DNA of 64,000 nt from Tanypteryx hageni (lineage: Eukaryota; Arthropoda; Insecta; Odonata; Petaluridae): contig CM054114.1 of NCBI GenBank assembly GCA_028673005.1, positions 23,708,869 through 23,772,868 of the forward strand. Direction: 5' to 3'. The stretch's first letter is position 1. Every line of letters starts with the position of its first letter. The notes beneath the pieces are model-generated. The model saw only the letters and a list, made by a program, of their open reading frames with translations, was not told the origin of the DNA and searched no databases. The position numbers and the translations under genes are program-made. Shown piece after piece: positions 1-9,149 of this stretch.

Positions 1-560
1 ACATTTTCTTCCTGTCCTTCTCCGACTATGCTGTTCCAATCTGCCATTATTATGCAGTTTACCTTTCCTCTTCCGTCTTCTTCGTAAATTTCATTAATTT
101 GCTCATAGATCTCATCTATTTCTTCATCGTCATGAGCTGACGTTGGCATATATACCTGGATTATCAGCATGTCCACTGGGACTGCTTTTAGCTTTATTGC
201 CATCAGTCTATCGTTCGTTGCTATTATCTTTGTCACGCTTTTCATCATATCTTTCCTAAGTACCAGAGCTACTCCGCTTTCCCCACTATTTCCTCCAGAA
301 TAAACTACCGTGAATTCTTCCGAGTCGAACTGTCCTTCTCCCTCCCATCTAGTTTCGCTTAGCCCTATAATGTCAACTCTATTTCTTCTCATTTCTTCTT
401 TCAAGTTCTCTAGCTTTCCTGCCTTTCTCATAGTTCTTACGTTCCAAGTCCCTATTCGTAATTTACTTTCGACAAATGTTTTCCTCAAGGCAGTCCCCGC
501 CCGGAGATCCGATTGGGGGACTATTTTACCTCCGGATTGTTTTACCTCGAGAGAACTCAT
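1..560 (-). CDS. RTE-clade LINE ORF, N-terminal endonuclease part, runs off window edge
   Basis: The minus strand is open from an ATG at 560 to the window edge. It encodes the apurinic-like endonuclease that nicks target DNA for target-primed reverse transcription. Seen motifs, in order: SGGKIVPQSDLRAG near the start, then RIGTWNVRTM, GLSETRWEGEGQ, IIQVYMPTSAHDDEE and MADWNSIVGEGQEEN, the last at the edge. The same motifs occur in the complete copy at 18487-21453, which reads MGDWNS where this copy reads MADWNS; the catalytic Asp and Asn are kept. No stop or frameshift is seen in the visible part. The start is supported by matching N-termini in both copies. The reverse transcriptase half must lie left of the window. 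BovB-like RTE membership rests on the motif set; clade assignment is from family knowledge. Confidence 0.85.
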   Translation of the reverse strand, partial: MSSLEVKQSGGKIVPQSDLRAGTALRKTFVESKLRIGTWNVRTMRKAGKLENLKEEMRRNRVDIIGLSETRWEGEGQFDSEEFTVVYSGGNSGESGVALVLRKDMMKSVTKIIATNDRLMAIKLKAVPVDMLIIQVYMPTSAHDDEEIDEIYEQINEIYEEDGRGKVNCIIMADWNSIVGEGQEEN

Positions 561-765
561 ATTGTCCAACCATATAATCTTTACTAGGGATTGTAATGTG
601 GTAGTTTCCCTCTTGCTTTCCACATCGCAGTACTGTAGCCGTTCAAATCGTCCTGATCACGCCTACAGCTGTATTGGATATAGACCCAACCAACATCATT
701 TGTTTTCGGCTCTATACCATACTGACAGTACTGCTGCCTACTGCCAGGCACTGATGATAGTTTTT
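561..765 (-). mobile_element. 5' untranslated region of the RTE LINE copy at the left edge
   Basis: Read on the minus strand this stretch matches the 5' leader of the complete RTE copy (about 18300-18470). Shared blocks include GAACGGCTACAG / GAACAGCTACAG, ACTGCGATG and GGAAACTACC in the same order. It marks this copy as retaining its 5' part. The 5' boundary near 765 is approximate. Confidence 0.65.
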
Positions 766-775
766 TTTTATAAAA

Positions 776-846
776 CCTCCATTCGAGGGGTTTGAACCCC
801 CAAACTTTGCAATAGAAAGCCGACACGCTAACCACTACACCACCAG
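776..846 (-). other. tRNA-like sequence, probable SINE head or tRNA pseudogene
   Basis: On the minus strand a 71-nt stretch shows a pol III A-box-like GTGGTGTAGTGGTTAG and a B-box-like GGGTTCAAACCCC with a T-arm-like stem. It sits just upstream of the RTE 5' end and faces a second copy of the same A-box block at 922-936 across a (TA)n tract. I cannot assign an amino acid; a decayed tRNA is the alternative to a SINE head. Confidence 0.5.
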
Positions 847-850
847 TATA

Positions 851-855
851 TATAC

Positions 856-912
<57 letters not shown>
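851..912. repeat. (TA)n microsatellite
   Basis: About 30 uninterrupted TA units lie between two divergently oriented tRNA-like heads. Confidence 0.95.
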
Positions 913-913
<1 letters not shown>

Positions 914-915
<2 letters not shown>

Positions 916-1284
916 GGTGCCGGTGGTGTAGTGGTTAGGACGCTGGCTGCTACTCGCCCGATGCTTGAAAAAGTCATCGGGTACGAATCCTGCGCGAGTA
1001 GGATTTTTTCTCAAGGTCACCCAACCCCCTTGTTGCGTGGTTTGAGGAGACCGCGTAAATTCAGCTGTTCCGTCCTTCGGAAGGGACGTTAAGCCGTTGG
1101 CCCCCCTGGTGTTCTTCGCAAGAGCAGGCAAATGCCGGCACCGGGTTTCCCTCCTCCCTTCTGTGTGTGTGTGTCCGGTGTGGAAGGCAACGGGAAACCA
1201 CCACACCGTGTATGTATATTCCCTAGTCAAAACCAATTAATTAATTAATTGGTAGGACCTGTCGCAAGACAGAACACAAATGAA

Positions 1285-1290
<6 letters not shown>
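914..1290 (+). mobile_element. tRNA-related SINE, copy 1
   Basis: The head has an A-box-like GTGGTGTAGTGGTTAGG and a B-box-like GGTACGAATCC. The head can also fold on itself: CTACTCGC (950-957) pairs with GCGAGTAG (994-1001) and CCGATG (958-963) with CATCGG (975-980). The body contains TCCTTCGGAAGGGACGTTAA and a TG-rich stretch. The 3' end is a hairpin CTGTC-GCAA-GACAG (1259-1272), followed by an (AATG)-like tail into (TA)n. A second, 5'-truncated copy lies inverted at 15293-15535, which shows that this is a dispersed family. Non-autonomous; the 3' hairpin resembles the local RTE LINE tails, so RTE is the likely enzyme source. Confidence 0.8.
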
Positions 1291-1360
<70 letters not shown>

Positions 1361-1480
1361 AAAATAATAAAAGATATTTCTCTGTTTGATAAACAATATG
1401 TGTTAAGCCTATAATAGGTTATAACAAAACATATATATGTATATACATACACACACACACATATATATATATACATACAT

Positions 1481-1537
<57 letters not shown>

Positions 1538-1752
1538 CATAAGGAAAAGAAAAGGTAGTGATGAGGGTGGGAACAATGTGTTGAGGAAAGCCCAGCAGAC
1601 ACTTACCAAGTTGGGGACCAAGTTGGCAGGCTGCTGGGGGCGTCGAAGAGACACGTAAAACACGCACACAAGAAAAACACACGCAAGCTTATCGGGCCTA
1701 TGCCCTTCTTCAGTGAATGAATTTTATTTATATATATATATATATATATATA
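1288..1752. repeat. Cluster of (TA)n microsatellites with an embedded unique block
   Basis: Three (TA)n tracts (about 1288-1360, 1461-1534 and 1728-1752) flank unique DNA. In the block 1655-1715, minus strand, there is a CTGAAGAAGGGCATAGGCCC motif followed by AAGCTTGCGTGTG. This looks like the terminal-repeat motif of Penelope-like elements, but that link is from memory of the family and weak. Confidence 0.7.
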
Positions 1753-1764
1753 AATAAAGCTACA

Positions 1765-2164
1765 CACACTCCCTGCTTTAACACTGTTCTGCATTAACAC
1801 TGAAAATAATGTAATACCTTTTTCCGAATTGCACTCACGCATTCCACATTAACGCTCTTCAAAATTTGTGGTGTAATTTATCAATCCACTGCACAGCGCC
1901 TCTGACGTTAGTATTTTCAGCAGCTTGATGATTCTGTGTACACTTGTCGATGCTTTTTAGGTCAAAATATTGAGTGAACTTTGTTTAAATTATATTTCCT
2001 CTTTAAATAAAAAGTCTGTGTGTCATAACCGGCAGTCAGAGGAGAAAAAGAGGAAAAACTTAACTCTCGAGGTTAAATTAGAGGTTTTATGGAGACTAAA
2101 AGCTGGAGAGTGCCAACATTTGTTTTTTGTGAATCGCTTCCTTTTTGATTGTTCAGTTTTTTAA
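1765..2164 (+). pseudogene. Tigger/jerky-type transposase, N-terminal remnant
   Basis: The reading frame from about 2008 to 2113 encodes SVCHNRQSEEKKRKNLTLEV followed by KLEVLWRLKAGE. This is the start of the pipsqueak/CENP-B-type helix-turn-helix that opens Tigger and jerky transposases. The frame then runs into unrelated residues and a stop at 2164, with no catalytic domain downstream, so the copy is cut just inside the DNA-binding domain. The upstream AT-rich stretch with repeated CATTAAC blocks could be the left terminal region. Broken and inactive. Confidence 0.5.
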
Positions 2165-2904
2165 AATGTAATACCGAGGTATTTGAATTTTTCTTTATTT
2201 GGTCTCATTCCATGTTCCTTTATTTATCAAGCACATGTGATAGTTCTTTTATGAATCTGTATTTCTTTATGAAAACTTAGTAAGATTTTGATAGTTTCGA
2301 TGTACGATTTAGTTTTTGTCTTATTGGTGGCCTTCTCTTAATCGAACAGTATCTTCAGTCATGATGCTTATGTTATTATGTTCCAATTTTCTTTTAATAA
2401 AATTGTGGCTGTATAGTGACTATTGCCTCACCCTGTATATATAAGTAGACGCAGGTATCTTCTTCTACTCCGTTCTTCATTTATATTCAACTTTTATTGT
2501 TCAATTTAAAATATAATTGCAATGCAAATTATGACCTATTTTATGTTACGTAATATGGTTAACAAATAATACTTTCGTGTATTATTTGTAAAATACTACC
2601 TATTTTCATTTCCATTAATAGAATCTGAAGGATGAATTGTATCTTATAACTTCATTTCTTATGGAAGTACATGTTCCGAATAGCTCTGTTTCAGTTAGCA
2701 CTTGATTTTCCTGGTACCATTTAAGAACATCAAGTGTGTGTTGTTTGATACAGCTTAATTGGCTGAACAGTATCAATAGAGCATGAGAATTGTGCAGAGT
2801 TATGTTGATTAGTATTTAATTTAAGCATTTTGATTTTTCATGATGATTTGTAGATTCTACAAATCAGTTAATATTTAGCTATTCATTCCTTAATTGATTC
2901 ATTC
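2165..2904. other. Non-coding AT-rich DNA
   Basis: No gene recognised. A CACCCTGTATATA block near 2430 looks like a lone mariner-type terminus; no partner was found nearby. Confidence 0.4.
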
Positions 2905-3483
2905 TTGCACTTATTTCAGGCGGAGGTGGGAGAGGAGGTAAATGGTGGGGGGGATGGAGTAGTGGAGGGTGATAGGGGAGAGGGGGAGGAAGGGGGTGAG
3001 GGGGAGGAAGGGGGTGAGGGGGAGGAAGGGGTAGAGGGGGAGGAAGGGGGTGAGGGGGAGGAAGGGGGTGAGGGGGAGGAAGGGGGTGAGGGGGAGGAAG
3101 GGGTTGAGGGGGAGGAAGGGGGTGAGGGGGAGGAAGGAGGTGAGGGGGAGGAGGTTGAGGAAGTGGGTGAGGGGGAGGAAGGGGGTGAGGGAGAGGAAGG
3201 AGGTGAGGGGGAGGTGGTTGAGGAAGTGGGTGAGGGGGAGGAAGGGGGTGAGGGAGAGGAAGGAGGTGAGGGGGAGGTGGTTGAGGAAGTGGGTGAGGGG
3301 CAGGAGGGGGGTGAGGGGGGTGTGGAAGTGTTTTTTGGGAGGGGGGATTTTAATAGGGGAATGGCCTTACAGGGGTTTCACAGGGTTTATTCGGGGGGGG
3401 ATAATTTTGGTCAAGACGGGTGGGCGGACTTGGTGGAGGAGTTGGTGGAGGTGGTAATAGGGGAGGAGGTTTTTGATGACTAA
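2905..3483 (+). repeat. Purine-rich 18-bp minisatellite with an open frame of GEGEEG repeats
   Basis: From about 2975 to 3310 the plus strand is a tandem array of an 18-bp G/A-only unit, GAGGGGGAGGAAGGGGGT, with variants. It stays open for 192 codons as acidic Gly/Glu repeats, and a second frame stays open as Arg/Gly repeats, so the open frame may simply reflect lack of pyrimidines. A candidate acceptor, TTGCACTTATTTCAG, ends at 2919. The 3' part (about 3320-3483) is unique and less biased. A host exon is possible but unproven. The G-runs could form quadruplex or triplex DNA. Confidence 0.7.
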
Positions 3484-4319
3484 GAGGGAGGGAGGGATTG
3501 GATGGGGAAGGGGTTGGTTATCCAGAGCCCAGTGGCCAAGCTCCGGGACTATGGAGGGTCGTTGGTGGTGGTGGTAGGTATGATACCATGTCTTTCATCA
3601 GATGCTACCTTTAATAGGCTAGAGCAAAGGTGACCTAATAAAACTGCTTAGGTTGCAACTTTTTATCCGGGCACTCTTATAAAGTTTCAAAACGCTATCC
3701 AACTATTTAACCTCTGTTATCTGGTAACCCTAGGTATATGCATTGTCACAGATATGGATAAAATCAAAAAATCTCTAACTCCCATTGTAGGTTTTTGGAC
3801 TCTGTACTGTTTTCATCTAATATTTTAATCAAATTTAGTAATATCTTTTTTGGCTTTTTATATACTAAAATATATTTTATTAACAGTTAAGAAAATCTAA
3901 GCATAATAAAAACAAACAATGTATTATTGTAGTTTTTTCTCACAGTGAGTATTCTCTGCAGCCATTTCTATCTTTAGCTTGTGCAATGTATTGTATCTAT
4001 TGCACGTGCTTCCCTCGTAATCTAGCTCTGTTCTTCTTCCTGCTAGTTTTTCTTCACATACTTGTCTAGACAATGGTTATTAAACTTGCATTCCTGTCTT
4101 ATGCATGGCAGCTTTCATGCCTATCCAATATAATTGGCTCCAAAAGTAACTTGTAAACCAGAATTCTTGCCTAAAGCTTAAGTTCTTTCTTATTATTTCT
4201 TTATTAAAAATTGAGCTAAAATATTATTACATAATTACAACTAAAATTTCCATTCCTATACTTCTATGCACATTCTTTCCATCTCCCCAACTTTATTCAA
4301 TGTACATCTAACTTGAACT
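3484..4319. other. No recognised feature
   Basis: Non-coding, AT-rich after 3600; a short (GGT)n run near 3560. Nothing else seen. Confidence 0.4.
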
Positions 4320-4645
4320 CGTTATATTCAATTCCATTCCCGTTATTTCTAAGCCCTTTGTCCATTTGAATGCTGACACCTTGCTATCTGCTATTAGTGC
4401 TACACCATCAATATATACCAATGCCAGAGCACTTAAAGATTTCATATTTTAGTGTGCCAGCTAATCTCTGTTCTGCATATTTCATCACTACATCCATACA
4501 TTTATAATTAGTAAAACTCACAGTAATTTGACCTGGCATGGAATAATAACAAAATATCAAATGCAAGGCCTAATTTTGTCCTCACACCTCCATGCACTTT
4601 TTTAAAGGCTTTTTCTAAATTAAATTTCAATAAATGCTTTTGTAA
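4320..4645 (-). pseudogene. Highly decayed LINE reverse transcriptase fragment
   Basis: Read on the minus strand, separate frames give LNLEKAFKKV (compare the RT motif A, AFDRV) and then LALVYIDGVALIADSKVSAF with EITGMELN (compare the YADD block and the following Gly-Met-x-x-Asn of RTE-like polymerases). At least one frameshift separates them, and the YADD catalytic pair reads YIDG. Inferred to be an old LINE copy; similarity is only at motif level. Confidence 0.35.
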
Positions 4646-5136
4646 ATCAACTAATGATTGATTGATTGATGTGTGACAATTGATTATTTTCTTCCATTTT
4701 TTGGATAAAAGGTGATAAAAATGTTTAGTAAAATTTGGTTTGGAGTCCCATGAAGTTTGAGTGAACAGAAAAGGGTGCTATGAAATTTAAATGGTTGCGG
4801 AGCACTGCTCCAGAGGAATAAAAACCCTAACAACCAATGTCTTTGTCATCATCTTGTATTCCTCTTGTTGTCTTCTTTGTATTCATCTTCATGAACATCT
4901 TTGTTATCATCAACAACATCAGCTTTAAAGATTAGTTCACCTTCACATCATTTATTGTTGTCAAAATAATGTTAGGTTAGTTAGGAACCAATCTGCCTTT
5001 TTCCCATAAACCCTTGGTTCAGTCATCGTAGCTTTATGCCTTCATGGTATTCTTACACTGCAATCACTACAACATTTGAGTGTCTACTGTATTATTGTTT
5101 AGATTACCCAAATTAATACTCTACTATTTTATTATT
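4646..5136. other. No recognised feature
   Basis: AT-rich, no coding signal. A TTAGGTTAGTTAGG stretch near 4972 resembles the insect telomere unit but is only about three units long. Confidence 0.4.
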
Positions 5137-5138
5137 TA

Positions 5139-6180
5139 CCGTAAATACCCGCGTATAATGCCCACCCTCGTATAATGCGCAGGGAGGTTTTCAGCCTCGT
5201 AATCTATGATATTTCTATATACCCGCGTATAGCACGAACAGATTTCTTTTAGCGTTACTGTTCCAGAATAAAGTAGATGGTGTAACGTGGTCTAAAGCAA
5301 TGATCGAATTATTGGTATTATGTATTGGTAACATAACGAAAGTGTGAAATGAAATTTTCGAATAACATTCCAAAAGAATGTCAGCTAACTCAATCATTAC
5401 ATACTCTGTTTACTTACAGGATGATATTAGGATTAGGACACAATAATCCAATTATATCAATTTCATAGTATGGCATATGACATTGTTTGAGCTAATAAAT
5501 TGAAGGAATGACGATAAACCTATGTCAAAGTTTTTTACATACGTTTTAGTCACGCCTGAGATGAACGGGTTTGCCCAACCTTCAGTATTAACGTTATTAG
5601 AGCACTCTGGAGCACGCAAAAACGATAGTAAATAACCATAATTAACTACAGACTCTAAGAATCAAGAATAAACCACGTATGAATGCTGAGAGAAAAGTAG
5701 GGAACGATAACTTGATTTAGTTCTACAAGAAGCATCAGCTGCCAGCGTACTCAAAGGCATCAGCTGCCATTGTTTCTCATTGTAAGTAGTACCAGTACCT
5801 CACCACCAGGCCGGGCGCAGGTGTAGGGTGACGTCATGCGTAAGATGACGATTCCGATAACAACATCGTAGAAGAATGTTCCAGTGACGAAGAATTTCTT
5901 GGCTTTTAAAATGAATAAATACTGAATTCGTTCTTATCATATCTAATTAATGTACGTTAATAGAATTAGTTAATAAATTTTAACTATTATCTATCTTACT
6001 TTTCGTAAAAATCACCAATAAAATTATGAGGATACCCGGGCAGTAATTAATGAGCTGAAATTGTGGAAATATGGGATCAAATGAAAATAGGAAGATTATG
6101 TACCCTCGCATAACACGCATCCTTATTTTTAACTCAAATATTTCGAAAAAATAGTGTGCTTTATATGCGGGTATTTACGG
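5139..6180. mobile_element. pogo/Tc1-type MITE of 1.04 kb with TA target sites
   Basis: The ends are inverted repeats: left TACCGTAAATACCCGCGTAT from 5137 and, on the complementary strand, right TACCGTAAATACCCGCATAT ending at 6182. Both are flanked by TA, the target of this superfamily. The sub-ends repeat the CTCGTATAATGCGC / CCTCGCATAACACGC theme. Inside, 5844-5909 encodes DDDSDNNIVEECSSDEEFLG followed by F and a stop, an acidic tail of the kind seen at the C-terminus of Tigger-like transposases. The rest is non-coding, so this looks like an internally deleted derivative of an autonomous element. Confidence 0.8.
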
Positions 6181-6182
6181 TA

Positions 6183-6754
6183 TATTGCAGCAGAGTGGGG
6201 TGGCCTAAATATTCCATATCATCAAAAATTAATTTATCTGTAATGAGTTAATTGTGACCAGTTACTTCTAAATTAATATACTCTTGGTATGTAAAAACTT
6301 TGAGAATTACTCTTTTATGAGTAAGTGATAGTGCTCCAAAGTATCTCATAGATTGGTAATACATTTTCAAGGAAGCAGAGAAAAGTTATGCTAAAGTGGT
6401 GTTTTAGGAAGAGTCCTTTATCTGCGTTATCTATGATAACCAATGAACATTCTTTTATTTTTTACTTTTTCCATACGTAGTATAGGGGAAAGTATTGTTT
6501 TGATGAAAAAAATCGACTTTGAGATTTCAACGGAAATACACATTTTGAGGTCCCCTGAACACGTTTTGACAATTTTCTCGATGTCTGTGTGTATGTGATA
6601 GGTATTTGTGGGTGCTCTAACTCAGAAATTATTAATCAGGTCAACGTGAAATTTTATATTTAACATTTTTATAAAAGTCACAAGAACTGATTAGTTTTTG
6701 GTAAAAATCGGTCAACCAGAAATGAGTGTTTACTCTTGTCACATATCCATAATT
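6183..6754. other. No recognised feature
   Basis: AT-rich intergenic DNA without a recognisable gene. Confidence 0.35.
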
Positions 6755-6915
6755 TTTGGAATATTTGCTTTAATATTTGATAAATGTAAAAATGTATTGG
6801 AATAAAAGTTGTGGAAAATGAAATTTTCTACAACCTTTATTTGTGACATTTTCCCATAGAATGCATTGTTTAAGAGATATCTTTTATTTTTAGCTGCCAC
6901 CACCTACCGATGACT
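6755..6915 (-). repeat. Interspersed repeat, inverted relative to the copy at 43612-43786
   Basis: The block containing ATTTGCTTTAATATTTGATA, AATGTAAAAATGTATTGGAA and TTGTGGAAAATGAAATTTTC reappears in reverse orientation at 43680-43786, with roughly nine in ten bases matching by eye. No coding capacity and no clear terminal repeats. Confidence 0.7.
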
Positions 6916-7387
6916 GTTGTTAACAATTGATAGATTAACCTAGAATTCCGATGATATACATACAACTATACATCATACTATATTGTAAGTACATATTTGG
7001 AATTTCATTACAATATATTTGAATGTTGGAAATTATTTAGGAATTTTCCTTAGGGGATAATGTAACATTCTGCATTGTGCATGTTTGAGTAGTTTAAAAT
7101 AATTTTGGTTTATTCTCTTATTTTTCAAAACAAAGTATCTTAATTATAATAATGGGAAGTATGTGATTATTTTTCAAACGATAGAGTGGTAATCTAGAAT
7201 TTATCGTATTACTTTGACATTTTTTTAGGAATCACTCAAACGGCCAATTTCATGGTTTTGTAAATGGGTAGCATAGGTACTCATTTATTGTTTTATACAT
7301 CAGTCAGTGGAATAAGGATAGGATTAATTAAAATTTTTATAGAATATGGAATTATTTATTCTCTCATTTTATTAATTTGATTTTCAG
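6916..7387. other. No recognised feature upstream of the Ir93a-like exon
   Basis: AT-rich DNA. The last bases, GATTTTCAG (7379-7387), form a candidate splice acceptor for the following exon. Confidence 0.35.
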
Positions 7388-7560
7388 GTTTGGATTCTCA
7401 TTTGATTGTCTCTTTCAATTGTTGGCCCTGTTATGTATGTCATCATAATCATACACACAAAATTATGCAAAGGAGATGCTCATCTTCCCTCGGTCATCTT
7501 GTGTTTGGTTTGTTTATGGCACTCTAGTGAAACAGGATTCAACTCTCAATCCTATTTCAG
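7388..7560 (+). pseudogene. Ir93a: Ir93a-like ionotropic receptor exon covering TM1 to the pore start, damaged
   Basis: A candidate acceptor ends at 7387 and a GTGAGA donor starts at 7561. Frame 1 encodes VWILI, a TGA (7403-7405), then LSLSIVGPVMYVIIIIHTKL, a hydrophobic TM1-like segment. After about 7470 the frame moves by one and reads SSCVWFVYGTLVKQDSTLNP. That matches the pre-pore block of arthropod IR93a proteins (WFVYG.L.KQGSTL.P), with Asp where Gly is usual. IR93a is a co-receptor for humidity and temperature sensing in insects; here one stop and one frameshift argue for a pseudogene or an assembly error. The next conserved exon (pore and TM2) was not found before the C-terminal exon at 11657. 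Confidence 0.6.
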
Positions 7561-7852
7561 GTGAGATTTTAATTTCCCTCTCTTTTGAAAATATTGTTAA
7601 TAGCTACAATTATTTGTTAAGTCTAACTAATAATACATTACATCATGATGACAGCTGGAATGATATTTTTAAAAATTAAATTGCCAATTCTCTGTTAAAT
7701 TTATACTTTCATATTGATCATATTCCTCTCAATAAATTAATTTCTCTCGTTATAAATTTCTTGCAAAGGCAAGTAAATACAAAGGGGTTCGCTAGGAAAC
7801 TATAGGTAATGGGAGGTGGGGGTGGGAAATGGAGTGGATATAAGGAGGGGGA

Positions 7853-8310
7853 GTGAGAAGGGTACAGAATGTATTAGACAATGTTATTTATTGGTACCAA
7901 TATGTAGATGGTGTTCTTTGTTTATGGAAAAGTACTGATAGACAGCTTGCTTGTTTTCTTTCCATTCTTAATTCCTTGCATCCTTCGATCACATTCATGC
8001 ACGAGTTACAAGTAAATTCCCACCTCAACTTCCTTGATTTAACCATTACCATTGAAAACAAGTCACCATTTTGCTGTGTTTAGAAAATCTACATACATGG
8101 ACAACATTATTCATACCTCATCCAATCTTTCATAAGCAAGCCATGTTCCATTCGTCAGTACAGTCAGTACTTATTAAACTACCTTTAAGAAAGAATTTCT
8201 TTATTGCTGAATTACAAATCATAAAAACAATAGTCTTAAATAGTGGATATCCAGAAAAATTAATAGAACACATTCTCCAGAAAAACAAAAGAACATCACT
8301 CTCAACATGA
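7853..8310 (+). pseudogene. Penelope-like reverse transcriptase, C-terminal half
   Basis: Two overlapping frames form one decayed polymerase. Frame 1 (7853-8083) reads VIYWYQYVDGVLCLW, then CFLSILNSLHPSITFMHELQ and NSHLNFLDLTITIENKSPF. These are the motif C, D and E regions of Penelope RTs. A frameshift near 8075 continues as HKQAMFHSSVQ, KLPLRKNFFIAELQIIKTIV and NSGYPEKLIEHILQKNK. The catalytic YVDD reads YVDG, so the second metal-binding Asp is lost. Motifs A and B are absent. Inactive. Confidence 0.75.
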
Positions 8311-8390
8311 CTTTCCCACTACAGCTTCCCGATAGACCCACCCCCCAAAAATGTTGCTTTTTGACCTTTCTTGAACCCTTATCCCACTGA

Positions 8391-8729
8391 TTGAATAAGT
8401 TATTCCCTAGTGATACCCACAGGATAGCTTTCCTTAGTAAAGTGAACTTTAGCCATATGTTGTGTAACAATAAAGGCCATGTGACTCCAAGTGATAAATG
8501 TGGTGTTTACAAAATTGAATGTGGTGACTGCCAAACTATATATATCGGTCAGGCTGGAAGGGAATTTACAAACAGGGAAAAAGAACATTGGCGGTGCTAC
8601 ATCTACAACAATAGGACTGCTTCTCAACTCACTCAGCACCTTCTTGATCATGGATATTTTTCTGATTTTGACTCAAAAATTTACATTGTGAAAATAAGGG
8701 TCACAGGCTTAATGCATTGGGAATTATAG
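8391..8729 (+). pseudogene. Penelope-like GIY-YIG endonuclease domain
   Basis: The frame encodes CGVYKIECGDCQTIYIGQAG followed by REFTNREKEHW and SQLTQHLLDHG. This is the arrangement of the C-terminal GIY-YIG nuclease of Penelope-like elements: GVY as GIY, YIG intact, the RxxEH helix and the H..ttGH-like strand. A CxxC pair (CGDC) precedes YIG, as in many family members. It lies 80 bp after the RT fragment and was once part of the same protein. The copy ends at residue 112 in unrelated sequence, and the link to the RT is broken by stops. Confidence 0.78.
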
Positions 8730-9149
8730 AAATTGTTTCTGTTGTTAAAAGTGGCCACAATGTTATTAATGACTTTTTGTACCCTTCCCACTCACCCCTC
8801 TTTGATATCCACTCCATATCCCCCCCTCCCCTCCCATTAGTTTCCTAACAAACCCAATGACTCCACCTACTCAGCAACCGGTCACCTTCCTCTGGGCCCA
8901 GATTTAAATGTAACCAACCTAAGCATTCGAATTTAATGTAATTTCATTCTACTATACCTGAAAATCTGGAGCCGACTTATACACGAGACATACAAAAAAA
9001 CAAAACATTTGATGAAAAAGACAGGTGTCAACCTATTCACGAGATCAATTTATACATGAGTATATATGGTATATTGGATCCATGTACTTGAAAAATATCG
9101 CATTTAGAATCCATAAATGATACCTAGTGACACCTCCTGCTAGCAAATG

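Larger units (their letters stand above)
7785..8850 (+). mobile_element. Penelope-like element remnant with inverted arms
   Basis: RT and GIY-YIG coding pieces of a Penelope-like retroelement are bounded by inverted arms of about 70 bp. The left arm (about 7787-7865) contains TAGGAAACTA, TGGAGTGGATAT and GAAGGGTACA. The same three blocks occur in the same order on the complementary strand at about 8780-8850. The RT is 5' truncated: it begins near the catalytic motif C. The element sits in the intron of the Ir93a-like locus. Penelope elements are known to carry inverted or tandem terminal repeats; reading these arms as such is an inference. Confidence 0.7.

Noticed and set aside
835..1682. Several open frames with runs of Tyr-Ile across (TA)n tracts
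   Set aside because: They are translations of TA microsatellites and of the SINE; no gene.
3050..3457. Arg/Gly-repeat frame in the purine minisatellite
   Set aside because: Alternate frame of a G/A-only repeat that cannot contain stop codons; no independent support.
4970..4990. Possible (TTAGG)n telomeric repeat
   Set aside because: Only about three imperfect units, easily random in this composition.
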